Below, in pieces: positions 45,901 to 57,900 of a DNA stretch of 64,000 bases. The notes under the pieces were generated by a model. The model had not been told where the DNA came from. It searched no databases and saw only the letters and a program-made list of their open reading frames with translations. Where the stretch lies: the NCBI GenBank assembly GCA_964030785.1, contig OZ034976.1, positions 1,674,001-1,738,000 on the forward strand, given 5' to 3'. Position 1 is the stretch's first letter. The number at the start of each line of letters is the position of its first letter. This DNA is from Siderastrea siderea (lineage: Eukaryota > Cnidaria > Anthozoa > Scleractinia > Rhizangiidae). The position numbers were made by a program, and so were the translations under genes.

Positions 45901-48900
45901 CGTTGTCAGGTGAAAAGCATAAATCAGTGATGATGCAACACAATGGTCCTCCAAGAATTATGAATGGTTTGAGAAGCCATATCAATAACTCGAAAGAGTG
46001 TTTCATCAGGTATCCAAACACCTCGAAGTCGGTCAAAAAAACTCGGCTGCGCCTCGTTTTTTCAACCCACTTCTCGGGGTTTGGATATCCTGATGAAACA
46101 CTCTTTCTCGTGTTTGATATATTACTCCAAAATGTTACCTTGCTATGAGTATTAGTAAATAATTCTTGCACTTATTGCTCGAATGCTGAGCTGAATCCGT
46201 CTTAAAGTGTCAAGATACATGTATTTGACTCTGGCATATTTCTAAGATTTGTTATGTAGATGCCGACATCATATTCTACAGCATCAACTTTCACAAAACA
46301 AAAGAAAAATTCATTGAACTAGATTTGATCGAATTGTTGTCTTGTACCATATTTTCCTGGTTAAGTGGACCAGTGCTCACAACTTGGGGCTCACAGACAC
46401 AGCATTCGTTTTAGTATTTGCAACTTTAGAATTTGGTACTCAGTACATTGTGGAGTGGTATTCGATGATGGTTTATGCACCCAAAGTAGTACACCCATCG
46501 GAGAAGAATCAGTCTCATCAACAGAAATGTATGTGTATATTGTGTAAGGTCGACTTATGAATGCTGTTAAATTGTATCTTATTTGAACCCTGGTTTTTAT
46601 AATATTTGTTACGTGTGAGCAAAGTTCAATTGCACATGACAAATTAGTACCGGTAGGTAAATCAATAGTTACGAGGTTATCATAGGTGGTAAGTTCTTCA
46701 TTGTTTTTACATTTTACTACATTTCTCAAACAGAACCTGTCCTAGGGAACTCAGCAGGTCTTGTTTAGGTGTCCCTTGCATGCAAGGAATGCAGTGATCC
46801 TTGCACAATGGTTTCAGTCTTTTTAATGTGACAGAGGAAACCTGTCTCTCTTTTGAAAAGTGGAGGGCAATCATAATTTCTTGGTCTCTTTGAACCTGGA
46901 AGAGAAATGTGATTAACAGTAACCATAAGCACAGACACTAGACTAATTAATAAACATAGTACCCGCTTAATACAGACACCCTGTCAAAACCTGCATTTTC
47001 TTGCACACTGAATTCACTACATGGTTATTAATTAGTACACACCAAACTGAATTACATTGAAGATATTCAGCACATTCGTATATTTATTTAGGAATGACTT
47101 TCACTAATAACAGATAGATTTTATTAATGGGATCAAAATTTCAATTTTGCATAGCCTATTGTAATATTCCAATGATATCCAGCACCATAATTTCAAATAA
47201 CTGTTGATTGGTTTATTACTAGTGTCAGGCAAATGGTCACATGCTGAGTAGTTTGACTGTGATGAATTGTCTGCAGAGAAATGGTGTTGTGACATGCATC
47301 CAACACACTAAAAGGCTGGCATTGAGCTTTTAAGGCAATGGTTAAAACTTTTTTTCAAGTAATCCTAAAACTAATTTTCAGAAAACTTACTGTTACATAT
47401 ATTAACGAGTAATAAATTAATACATGAATACTTTCAAGCCCTGTTTGCAACAACTTCAGGGAATCAGCTTTTATGGCATCCCGCATTTCCTTTTTATAAT
47501 CAGAAATCACCTAAAAGGTAATTTGAAGGATTCCCCTTGAATGAAATGTTTACATGCATGTACATGAAAAGAGCTGGTAGACTATTTTACTCTTTGAGCC
47601 AAAGCAATGATAAGAAAGTATCTTCACTAAAACTTGTCAAAAAGGCAAGTGGTGCTAAACTATGAAATGATAATGACCATCACAGTTAATGATATCAACT
47701 TATGCAGCTGATAAAAGAACAACCTGAAAAAACTCCAGGCGAGAAATTTTCTTCAGGTTGTTTTATCAGCTGCTTAAGTTGATATCTTTTGTGGAATAAG
47801 GGTCCTCTGTGCATTTTTAAGCAAATCGGCCTTATATTGCTCATTTTTCAAACACAGCATTCATGTAACAGAGATGTGGCTAACATATTATATGTCAGAA
47901 TTATATGTAGATCATCGCAGTGAAGGTGTTCCAACCTAAGCGGTTGAAAAGAAGAAACCTGAAAAAATTCAGGCTTGAATGGGAATCGAACCCATGACCT
48001 CTGCAATACCGATGCAGCTCATCTGTTTCTGTCAGACAGACAGGTAACATCTATTAGTGTGATCAGTGTATACCCAGGGCTGTCATTAAGGGCCGTAAAC
48101 CGTAACACCTGTTATGGCTGAGTATTCATGATGGGACCTCAGTGTTATGGGTGAACTCGGTTTCTTGTCCTTACAATTTACTTACAAGTTTGTTGTGGGT
48201 GTGAAGTTCAAGGTAACAGGTGACTCAAAGCTTAATGACAGCCCTGTATACCGAATCATTGGTTACTCAAACCTGGTCATGCATTCCTGTCAATAACAAA
48301 CTAATGAATGGCTTCTGTCACCCAGCCGGAGTAGGAATTTGACAGGTTTACAATTTGCATAATCTGGCTGTAACAGTCAGTTACATTTCTTTATTTTTAC
48401 ATCTCTTTATTTTTATTCTCTTTTCTCTTCGCTGCCCATTTTTTTTCAATGCATAAATGTTGAGAGAACTCAAACACCAGGCCTGGCATTTACGTATTCT
48501 TAAGGACAGTGCCTCCTTTTGTTACTGCCCATACATTCTGCGCATCTTGATACATGTATATTCAGATTTCTTAAGGAAATTGCCCACTAATACAACAATA
48601 TTTTTGCACGGTTTATGACTATGTGGAAAAAGCAGATCTTAGCAAGGGCTATCAGAATCCAAAAAGAAAATTGGGGGTAACCATTCATTTTTCAGAGATA
48701 ATAGAGCTTAAGTTTGGAAAGAAATTGCCCTACATTCTTTGTATTTAATGCTTTTTTAGAATTATGGTTGCTTAGATATCTCTGAAAAATGCACAGTTAC
48801 CCACATTTTTGTCTGGATTCCAATAGCCCTTGCTAAGATCTACTTTTTCTTCATAGTCATAACCTTTGCAAAAGTACATCTGTATTAGGAGGCACCGTCC

Positions 48901-51900
48901 TTAAAAGGTTGTGCAACGATGCAAATCGAAGTCAGTCAAACTCTCACCGTGTCCTGAGGCTGGAAGTCACACATTAACTATTATGGAATATGAGATCAAG
49001 TTTCACTTTGAATTGTTTATTTCAAGAGCCACTTATTGCAAAAAAAAATATCCATTAATGAATTCATTTGTTTGTAACTGACAGGAACACATGACTGGGT
49101 TAGTTTGAGAACAAAATAAGGCCTTTGTGCATGATAAATTTATGCCTTAGCAGTGACTAACCTTCAAATCACTGTTTTTATTGCACAATGAAATCAAGGC
49201 AAATAGTGTACACCAGGCTTTTATTGATGGCTTAAAATTTGGTTGCTGACATATAATATGAACATGAATATATGAAATTCATATATTTGAACTGCAGATA
49301 AAGGTAGAATTATCAGTAGATCATCGCAGTGAAGGTGTTCCAACCTAAGCGGTTGAAAAGAAGAAACCTGAAAAATTCAGGCTTGAACGGGAATCAAACC
49401 CATGACCTCTGCGATACCGGTGCAGCTCAGTTGGTTAGGGCGCGTTGGTTAGGGTTCGATTCCCGTTCAAGCCTGAATTTTTTTTCAGGTTTCTTCTTTT
49501 CAACCGCTTAGGTTGGAACACCTTCACTACGATGATCTACATATAATTCTATCTTTATCCGTAGTTCAAATATATGAATTTCATATATTCATGTTCATTT
49601 ATTCTCCATCGACGGGATAATACAAACTCTCAATTGACCAGCTCCCAGTTGGCTTGATAGCTCAGTTGGTTAGCGCGCTGCACCGGTATCGCAGAGGTCA
49701 TGGGTTTGATTCCTGTTCAAGCCTGAATTTTTCAGGTTTCTTCTTTTCAACCGCTTAGGTTCGGACAACTTCACTGCGATGATCTACATATAATTCTGTC
49801 TTTATCTGCAGTTCAAATATATGAATTTCGTATATTCATGTTCATATTATATGTCAGCAACCAAATTTTAAGCCATCAATAAAAGCCTGGTGTACACTAT
49901 TTGCCTTGATTTCATTGTGCAATAAAAACAGTGATTTGAAGGTTAGTCACTGCTAAGGCATAAATTTATCAGGCACAAAGGCCTTATTTTGTTCTCAAAC
50001 TAACCCAGTCATGTGTTCCTGTCAGTTACAAACAAATGAATTCATTAATGGATATTTTTTTTTGCAATAAGTGGCTCTTGAAATAAACAATTCAAAGTGA
50101 AACTTGATCTGATATTCCATAATAGTTAATGTGTGACTTCCAGCCTCAGGACAGGGTGAGAGTTTGACTGACTTCGATTTGCATCGTTGCACAACCTTTT
50201 AAGGACGGTGCCTCCGAATACAGATGTACTTTTGCAAAGGTTATGACTATGGGGAAAAAGTAGATCTTAGCAAGGGCTATTGGAATCCAGACAGAAAAAT
50301 GTGGGTAACTGTGCATTTTTCAGAGATAACTACATGTAAGCAACCATAATTCTAAAAAAGCATTAAAATACAAAGAATGTTGGCAATTTCTTTCCAAACT
50401 TAAGCTCTATTATCTCTGAAAAATGAATGGTCCCCCCCAATTTTCTTTTTGGATTCTGATAGCCCTTGCTAAGATCTGCTTTTTCCACATAGTCATAAAC
50501 CGTGCAAAAATATTGTTGTATAAGTGGGCAATTTCCTTAAGAAATCTGAATATACATGTACCAAGATGCGCAGAACGTATGGGCAGTAACAAAAGGAGGC
50601 ACCGTCCTTAAGAATACGTAAATACCAGGCCTGGTGTTTGAGTTCTCTCAACATTTATGCTTTGAAAAAAAATGGGCAGCGAAGAGAAAAGAGAATAAAA
50701 ATAAAGAGATGTACTAAAAATAAAGAAATGTAACTGACTGTTACAGCCAGATTATGCATATTGTAAACCTGTCAAATTCCTACTCCGGCTGGGTGACAGA
50801 AGCCATTCATTAGTTTGTTATTGACAGGAATGCATGACCAGGCTTGAGTAACCAATGATTCAGTATACAGGGCTGTCATTAAGCTTTGAGTCACCTGTTA
50901 CCTTGAACTTCACACCCACAACAAACTTGTAAGTAAATTGTAAGGACAAGAAACCGAGTTCACCCATAACATTGAGGTCCCGTCATGAATACTCAGCCAT
51001 AACAGGTGTTACGGTTTACGGCTCTTAATGACAGCCCTGGGTAAACACTGATCACACTAATAGATGTTACCTGTCTGTCTGACAGAAACAGATGGAATAC
51101 AAGGTGATGTGGTCACTCACAATGGTACAGCAGCTTGACTATCTGACAAAAAACTGTCACTAGCAAACCGTACCAAGCATAAAGATCTCACATTATGAAA
51201 TTAAGTGTATAAACATGATAAAACCCATTCAATCAGAGTCAATGTGGTCACTTGCAAATAGTACAGCAGCTTGAAGATCTAACAACAAAGCGATCACTAG
51301 CAAACTGTACCAAGTACCCGATGTGACCAATCGAACTTTTCAGTAATGGAACTCAATCAAACCCAGTCAAACTAAGTCGAATGACTAGGTTTGATTGGTT
51401 CAGAAATCGAACACAATCGAACTAAAGAAATTGTGTGAAAGTTTGATTGTGTTCGATTTTCAAACCCAATCGAACGAATCGAACAAAAAAAAGTTCATTC
51501 AAAATATATAAGTTATTTGAACAGTATGGTTCACAATGTGAGAACAACTTACAAATTAAGTTCATCAGACAACAGAAGATTATATAAATTTCAATTCACC
51601 CCACCTATTTTAAATTTTCATATATGATTCATTTATTTCTTATCAGCATATGTAATATTTACAATAACCCATGCAAAATTCAATGAACCAAGCCGATGAT
51701 GTGGAAAGAGTTGGCATTGTAAGCTGCCAAGAAAAACTTGCATCTCCCCAGATTTGGCTCTGCTACCTCTATTTTCAATGGAATGTCATCCCACACAAAC
51801 CATGTTAACAGTTTTGTGATTGCCTTCCCGTCGAACTGAATCAAACCTTATAGAACACAATCGAACCTAATCAATGTTTGATTGCTCCATTTTTTTTGTG

Positions 51901-54900
51901 AGAGCCCGACTGAATTCGATTACCGAACCCAATCATATGATTGAGTTCGACTGGGTTCGATTGAATTTGATTAATGGAATGTTCAATTTGGTTCGATTGG
52001 TCACGTCGGGCAAGCATAAAGATCTCAAACTATGAAATAAAATGTGTAAACATGATAATTTAAAACAAAGAAAATATAAGGTTATTCCAGTCTTGATTTT
52101 AAAAGGTGTGGTTCGATTGGTCACGTCGGGCAAGCATAAAGATCTCAAACTATGAAATAACATGTGTAAACATGATAATTTAAAACAAAGAAAATATAAG
52201 CTTATTCCAGTCTTGATTTTAAAAGTTGTGGGAGCTCAGCAATGAGCCACAATTACTGTTGAGCTTACATCATGTACTTTTGAAGTCCCAAAGAAAGTGT
52301 CATCAAGAACACTTAAAGTGCGGGGCAATTCGCTTAAACGTGGCAAATATCAAACAAGGCACGAATATTTGGATATACAAGAGCCTTAGCTCACGTTTTA
52401 CAGTCTAAAACTTAGCTTACCTTGGCAATTACAACAAGAACCATGCATGATCATGAGCCATCAAATATGGCGGCCAAAAGTTGACTTGATCCAGGCTTGT
52501 TAAATGGCAGAAAAACATTCCCACTGATCGTTAATCCGCTGTAAGAAGATTGTTTGCAGCTATTCAGAGACCGTGAAGCAAGGAGAAGGAATAGTTCACA
52601 AGCCATCTCTCCAAAGCGAAAGAAATTTTAGACCTCAAACGATGAATTCAACGATCGGCGCCAAAAATACGAACAGCACGTCGGGAAGGGAACCACTTTG
52701 CGCATGATCAATTCGTACCCAAGGTCACTCTGCCAAACCCACCCTGGTACGAGATTGGGCCAGAACCGGCAAATAAATGAAATGCGAACCGCTTTTCGAT
52801 TCATTTTCATTAGCTCTAATAATATCAGTACTCTAAATCTACAACAAATTTTCTTTCAAATTGCAACTGCGTTTTTTATTTTTTTCTTATCCGTTAAGTT
52901 GAGAAAATACCACTGACAAGGAGCAACGAGCCCGGTTGGTACATCAAATATGGGGCACCTTGCGCGAATCGTTCGCCAATAAAATTAAACGGGGGTATTT
53001 TCAGATGAATATAATTAACGCCAGTGCTCTGTTTGAAACGTTTCTAAATTGATAATCTAATGCAAATTTGTAACACCTATAAATTATGATGCCCTGTTTC
53101 CGACGTCATGATTTACAGCAGGAGCCTGAGATTTTATGATGCCCCATTTCCTTAATTTTACAGACATTTTACAGAGCCCCGTTTATGCCCTATTACAGAC
53201 ATTTTAAAGAGTCCGGTATATGCCGTTTTACAGACACTGGTAGAGTCTAGATTCCATAGGTCCAAAGGAGGTCATTTTCTTGACTTAACTTACATTGAGA
53301 AAAATTCAAGAAGAAAGAAAGAAAGAAAAGAAGAAGAAAAAAACCGGAACAGAATGGCACACCAACGATCGTTAATTGCCAGGAATAAAATTTTAAGAAT
53401 ATAAATACAGTGTTACCATAACAATTAATGAAAGCTAACCACCCTAAGGCTCCAGAACACTGTTCTTTGATAAACCGGAACTCTATTCTCTCTGTTCAAC
53501 CGAAGCTCGATCCTTGCCTACGTCAGTACTCGAACGATAACTGATTTACTAGATTAAATATACCGCACGTTCCCTGCGAACGACATCCTTTTGAGCTATG
53601 GAAGACCACAGACATTTAACAGAGCCTCGTACTTGCCATTTTACAGACATTTTACTTGGCCCCGTATATGCCATTTTACGTCAAAGCCCGGTATATGCCA
53701 TTTTGTTTTCACAAATAAATCACCTTAATTTCTTATCAGATACAGGAGCCCATTACTCTGTCAGATAACAATTCTGTAAAAAAGTTTCATGTAAATTTAA
53801 TGTTCAAGCATCAACAGCAACCTTACTGTATCTGGTAAAACCATTTACATGTTGAACATCACTATTTACAGCTCATTTACATGACACATGGAAACGATAT
53901 GCGGTTCAATCGCCCCCTTTTCTAGTAACCATAAATTTACATGTTATTTACATTATCCTCAAATCTGCATTAGAACATGACCATGTAAAGTACCATTTAC
54001 AGGACATTTACATTGTCCATGGAAATATATCAGTTCCTCGTAAATTCAATTTACAGAGTTCTAACACCACAGTTTTCTGTTATGACCATTTACATGTTAT
54101 TTACATGATGTGTTCAAACAATTTACATCTTTTTTACACTACAGATAATGTAAATTTGCCAAAAGGAATTTACACGTTTTTTACATGTTTTTCGAATTAT
54201 AAAACCAGAAAGTGACCCTGTAAATTTTCATTTACACCACGTTTACATAATCTATTGAAACGTGTAAATTTCATGTAAATTTTATTTTACAAAACCTTAA
54301 AATGTAAATTGCAATTTACAATTCCTGTAAATCCAAATTTACATGAAAATTACATGTTTTGTAAATTTTCAACTTTTCCAGTGTTCTTTGCTTGTAACAA
54401 TATAATAGTTTAAAAAGAGATGTACTCTCCTGTATGCCGTCAGGGCATGGGACAAAAACAAAATCTGACACCCCACGAAGGTCAAACTCATGATTTTCCG
54501 CACACCGGCCAGAAGCTCTAACCACTGACTTACAAGGGAGACTAGTAGCGAGTTAGGTCATATTTACTAGGGTTACATGTGACAAAGATCACAGTGGTTA
54601 TCTTTAAGCCATGTTTTATGGGAAAAACAAACAAACAAGAAATGCAATCTAATGCTGGAATCAACGTACTTTTTTAGTCTTGGCGCACAGCAAACGAGGA
54701 CATTTAGCAAACCAATATGATCACCGACATTGCTGGTGTCGATGATATCAAATGTTTGTCCAGGATGAAAACCACTGGTACACAGGCAAAGGGCATCGCC
54801 AGTCCACAGCGTAACCTCAAAACAGAAATATAACTTCTGTAAACAAATGTTTGCTTGTGATAATAAAAGGTATTAGTCAATGTGATGGGGAATGCGTATG

Positions 54901-57900
54901 TTTTTGCTCTTTCCTTACACTACTAACCTTATCCCTTATTAACTGCGGTCCAAGTTAACCGGAGCTTTTCCTCAAGCACGGTTTCACTAGTGATGCAAAT
55001 CAGTGGACAGCCGGCACCAAATAGATCCTTTCTTTCTGAACAACGAGAACAACCTCGAACAATGCCGGAAGGTAAATAGCAGATATTATTTTAATATCGA
55101 ATTTGAGTTGGCAATTGGAAAGGGGCGAAAAGCATTTATCCACAGGTTTGGTATGTACTAAGTATATATCTAGCTGGATTTTTGAAAGAGTGGCCCCCTA
55201 AAAATTTGGCCACTTTCTCCGCAACAACGTTCAAACTAAGGTTCTATGACTCCAGTCAGCCTTAAAACCACACGAAAGACAAAGGACAAGGAAAGGGAGA
55301 GAGAGGAGGAGAAACAAAGACTGGCCATACTCATGATTTTTGTATTGCTGACTTTGAGATAGTTTCGAACGACAACAACAACAAAAAAATAATAATAAAC
55401 ACTCGCAGCGGACTGGTGCAGAGGCCTCGACCGAGAAACGTAACATTGCTTTCAAAAATCCGGGTAGATATCTATTGTCACAAATTATCATTACATGACT
55501 ATGACTGAAATAGAGCCAACTCGGCAAATATCCACTATGCACCGTTCAACCCCCTCTTTGGTAAATAATTGCTCAAGTATGGTTAGGTGTTAGTTAGCTA
55601 CACCATTACACCATTTTCAATGGAAGGTTCCGTATGCTGGGGCTTGTGCTTGGGCTTGCGACGAATAAAGTAACAAGACAAGGAATAAACAAGGAAACAT
55701 GGTCAAACGAAAGAACGAACGAAAGTTAGGGAAAAATGAACAAACAAGTCGATAAAAAAGAATCAGTGAGTCAACAAGTGAGTTATTCCATATATTAAAA
55801 CGGACAAGCGAACGAATAACCGATTGTACGAATGCACTCGTTTATTATATATGTTGAAAAAAAGCAACTAACTTTTAAAGCTGCTGAATGGCTCTTCTGA
55901 TACTGCTGGTAGCGTTTCACCAACAACTTTAATCTTTCCTTACAGGCAGCTGTCAATGATCCACATCGGAGAAGGTCTTGCCTAGAAAATACCATTTGTA
56001 ATTCCAAGCATAATTTAATGACCTATCTACACTGTAAATTCAAAAGTGCCGTTTCAGTCCCCCAAATGGTGCCGTTTCGTTGAGTGAATTACAGCATCAT
56101 TTTGGTGGCTACTTTGGCTCCCCTAATCAAGGCTGTAACAATCCTGCTTTTAGGGTTGGGCCGGCACCAAAGGGTCAAATTGGGTCCCACTGTACGCACG
56201 GTTTCTGATGGGGTTGTTTTATAGTCCAGTCAATCTATGAGTTTTGGAGGGTCCAGATCAAACAAATTGCAACAGAATTTTTTCCATTGCCATACATTCC
56301 AGGGTGGTCTGCTTAGCAACATACTAAAAATCCCCCAAAATCCGTTAAGGGCAACATGCCCAAATTTCACTTTTTAAGTTTGGATCTTTTACCACAGGAT
56401 TCCCAATTCAAGAAAACTCTCAAATTTTAATAGAATTTTTTTTTATTGTGTATTTCTTTGTCTAGGTAGCTTGGATAACATCAAATATACTAAATTGTGT
56501 ATTTTGGCAGTTACAAAATGATAATTTTCCCTTTCAAAATCATGGGCTCCTGTATAAATACTGCCTCACTGTTACCACAGGAATCCCAGCATAAATCATA
56601 CTTGGAAGAAAAATATGATTTTGCGATTCTGTCGGCTCGGGAGGAGTTCGGTGTGCTTTTCCAGAGCAAAAGAACTGAAAAGACTTTTCGTTGATACTAC
56701 ACGAAGTTTAAACGGAAACGGAAACTGCTGACCGTGTTAATGCTGGCGGCCTTTTCAATGAAGTTCTACAGTCTCTGGAAGTATTTGCACTGTTTTTGAG
56801 CAAGTTTTTGTGAAAAGGTGAGTATATTTACTTTTTAAGTATTCTTTATTGTTTTTTGACTTATAATTAAACTTTTTTTTAATAACAATGGCTTAGTTTT
56901 CACGACTTTTGAGCAATAAATCTCATAAAATTCTTGATGTGTACGAAAACTAAAATCCACTGAATGAAAACATCAAATTGAAGGTGTCAAATGGCCAAGA
57001 AACCAACAGGCAGATATTTCTTGTATCTTCTACTGTTGGATCACGTAGTTTCTTCTCATGCATAGAATGGGGAATAATTAACTGTTAATAATTAATTAAC
57101 TTTTTATGATAATTAACTGTTTCTGAATTGTTAACTATACTTTAAAGCACCTGGTTTTGTTGCTTAAGCTGAATGAAAACTTCACATTTTAAGCGAGTAC
57201 GATACGAACCTGTTCTCATAGCATTTTTGTTTATTAGCGACTGAGCAACTGAAAACCTCCCCCTTTGAAACATTTTCATTGTTATTAATGTTAGAGGGGT
57301 CTGTCAGTCTATGGATCATACAAAAAAGTCGTTAATGAATCAATTCATTGAATTTTCTTAAGGAGAGGCTGGAGAAAGTGAATGGAGAATTGTTGCATCT
57401 GTGGTGAAACTTTAAGCGTTTGGCGGCCTACTGCTGTGTTGACCCAAAAGGGTAGCGATAGTATTAATCGAGTAAGTGGCACGTGCGATGACAATAAAAT
57501 TCAATCACGGGCTGGTCAAAGTGTTCATCTGAAGTGCCGGCGAGATTTGTGCAGGCCACCGAAAAAGTCGACGTCAAAAGTTATTGAGGAAGAATCAGCT
57601 ATCGGTCGACGTTCTGTCAACCCTCGATTCAGCGCGAAAGAACATTGTTTCTTTTGCGGCCAGCCTGCAAAGAATAATGGAAGGAAAAGGGGATATGACG
57701 TCATTCCGGTTAGAACCAAAGACTTTCAAGATTCAATAGCTGAAATATGCAGACAAAGGGAAGACGAATGGTCAGAAATAGTGTTAGGTAGATTGGAATA
57801 TGCGCAGGATCTTCATGCCGCAGATGCTGTATACCATCAAGCATGCAGCGTTAACTTTCGCACTGGGAAAAAAATCCCAAGACAACACTGCAGTGATGAC

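Larger units (their letters stand above)
48012..51100. repeat. Near-perfect palindrome, arms about 1.4-1.5 kb
   Basis: The sequence from about 48024 (CTGTTTCTGTCAGACAGACA) to about 49500 is repeated in reverse complement up to about 51092, centred near 49555. By eye, mismatches are a few percent: for example AGGACAGTGCC against AGGACGGTGCC, and a small central asymmetry. Each arm contains a 405-bp TTAA-type MITE, a stretch with ATATATGAAATTCATATAT, and tRNA-derived SINE pieces near the centre. No gene is seen. High arm identity means recent formation or ongoing gene conversion, or an assembly fold-over. Confidence 0.85.
44550..54383. mobile_element. CACTA/EnSpm-like element, 9.8 kb, TTC target duplication
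   Basis: Both ends read CACTGGAAAAGTTGAAAATT inward and are flanked by TTC (44547-44549 and 54384-54386). Termini beginning CACTR with a 3-bp target duplication are the signature of the CACTA/EnSpm superfamily. Both subterminal regions are dense in CATGTAAAT-type motifs: a 43-bp tandem array on the left (44780-45630) and dispersed copies on the right (53760-54370). No DDE domain was recognised; a two-exon minus-strand gene end (46707-47510) is the only coding candidate. Later insertions swell the element: a palindrome of about 3 kb, MITEs and SINE pieces. It occupies the intron between exons 3 and 4 of the DUF4470-MYND gene. Confidence 0.75.

Noticed and set aside
46391..46729. 112-codon minus-strand frame within the CACTA-like element (IYTYISVDETDSSPMGVLLW)
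   Set aside because: It partly overlaps the better supported exon 46707-46895 in another frame. No splice sites connect it, so it is not called.
49651..49723. A functional nuclear tRNA-Thr gene
   Set aside because: C at position 33, a D-stem mismatch, no T-run terminator, and repeated truncated copies with the same tail point to a SINE. It is listed only at low confidence.
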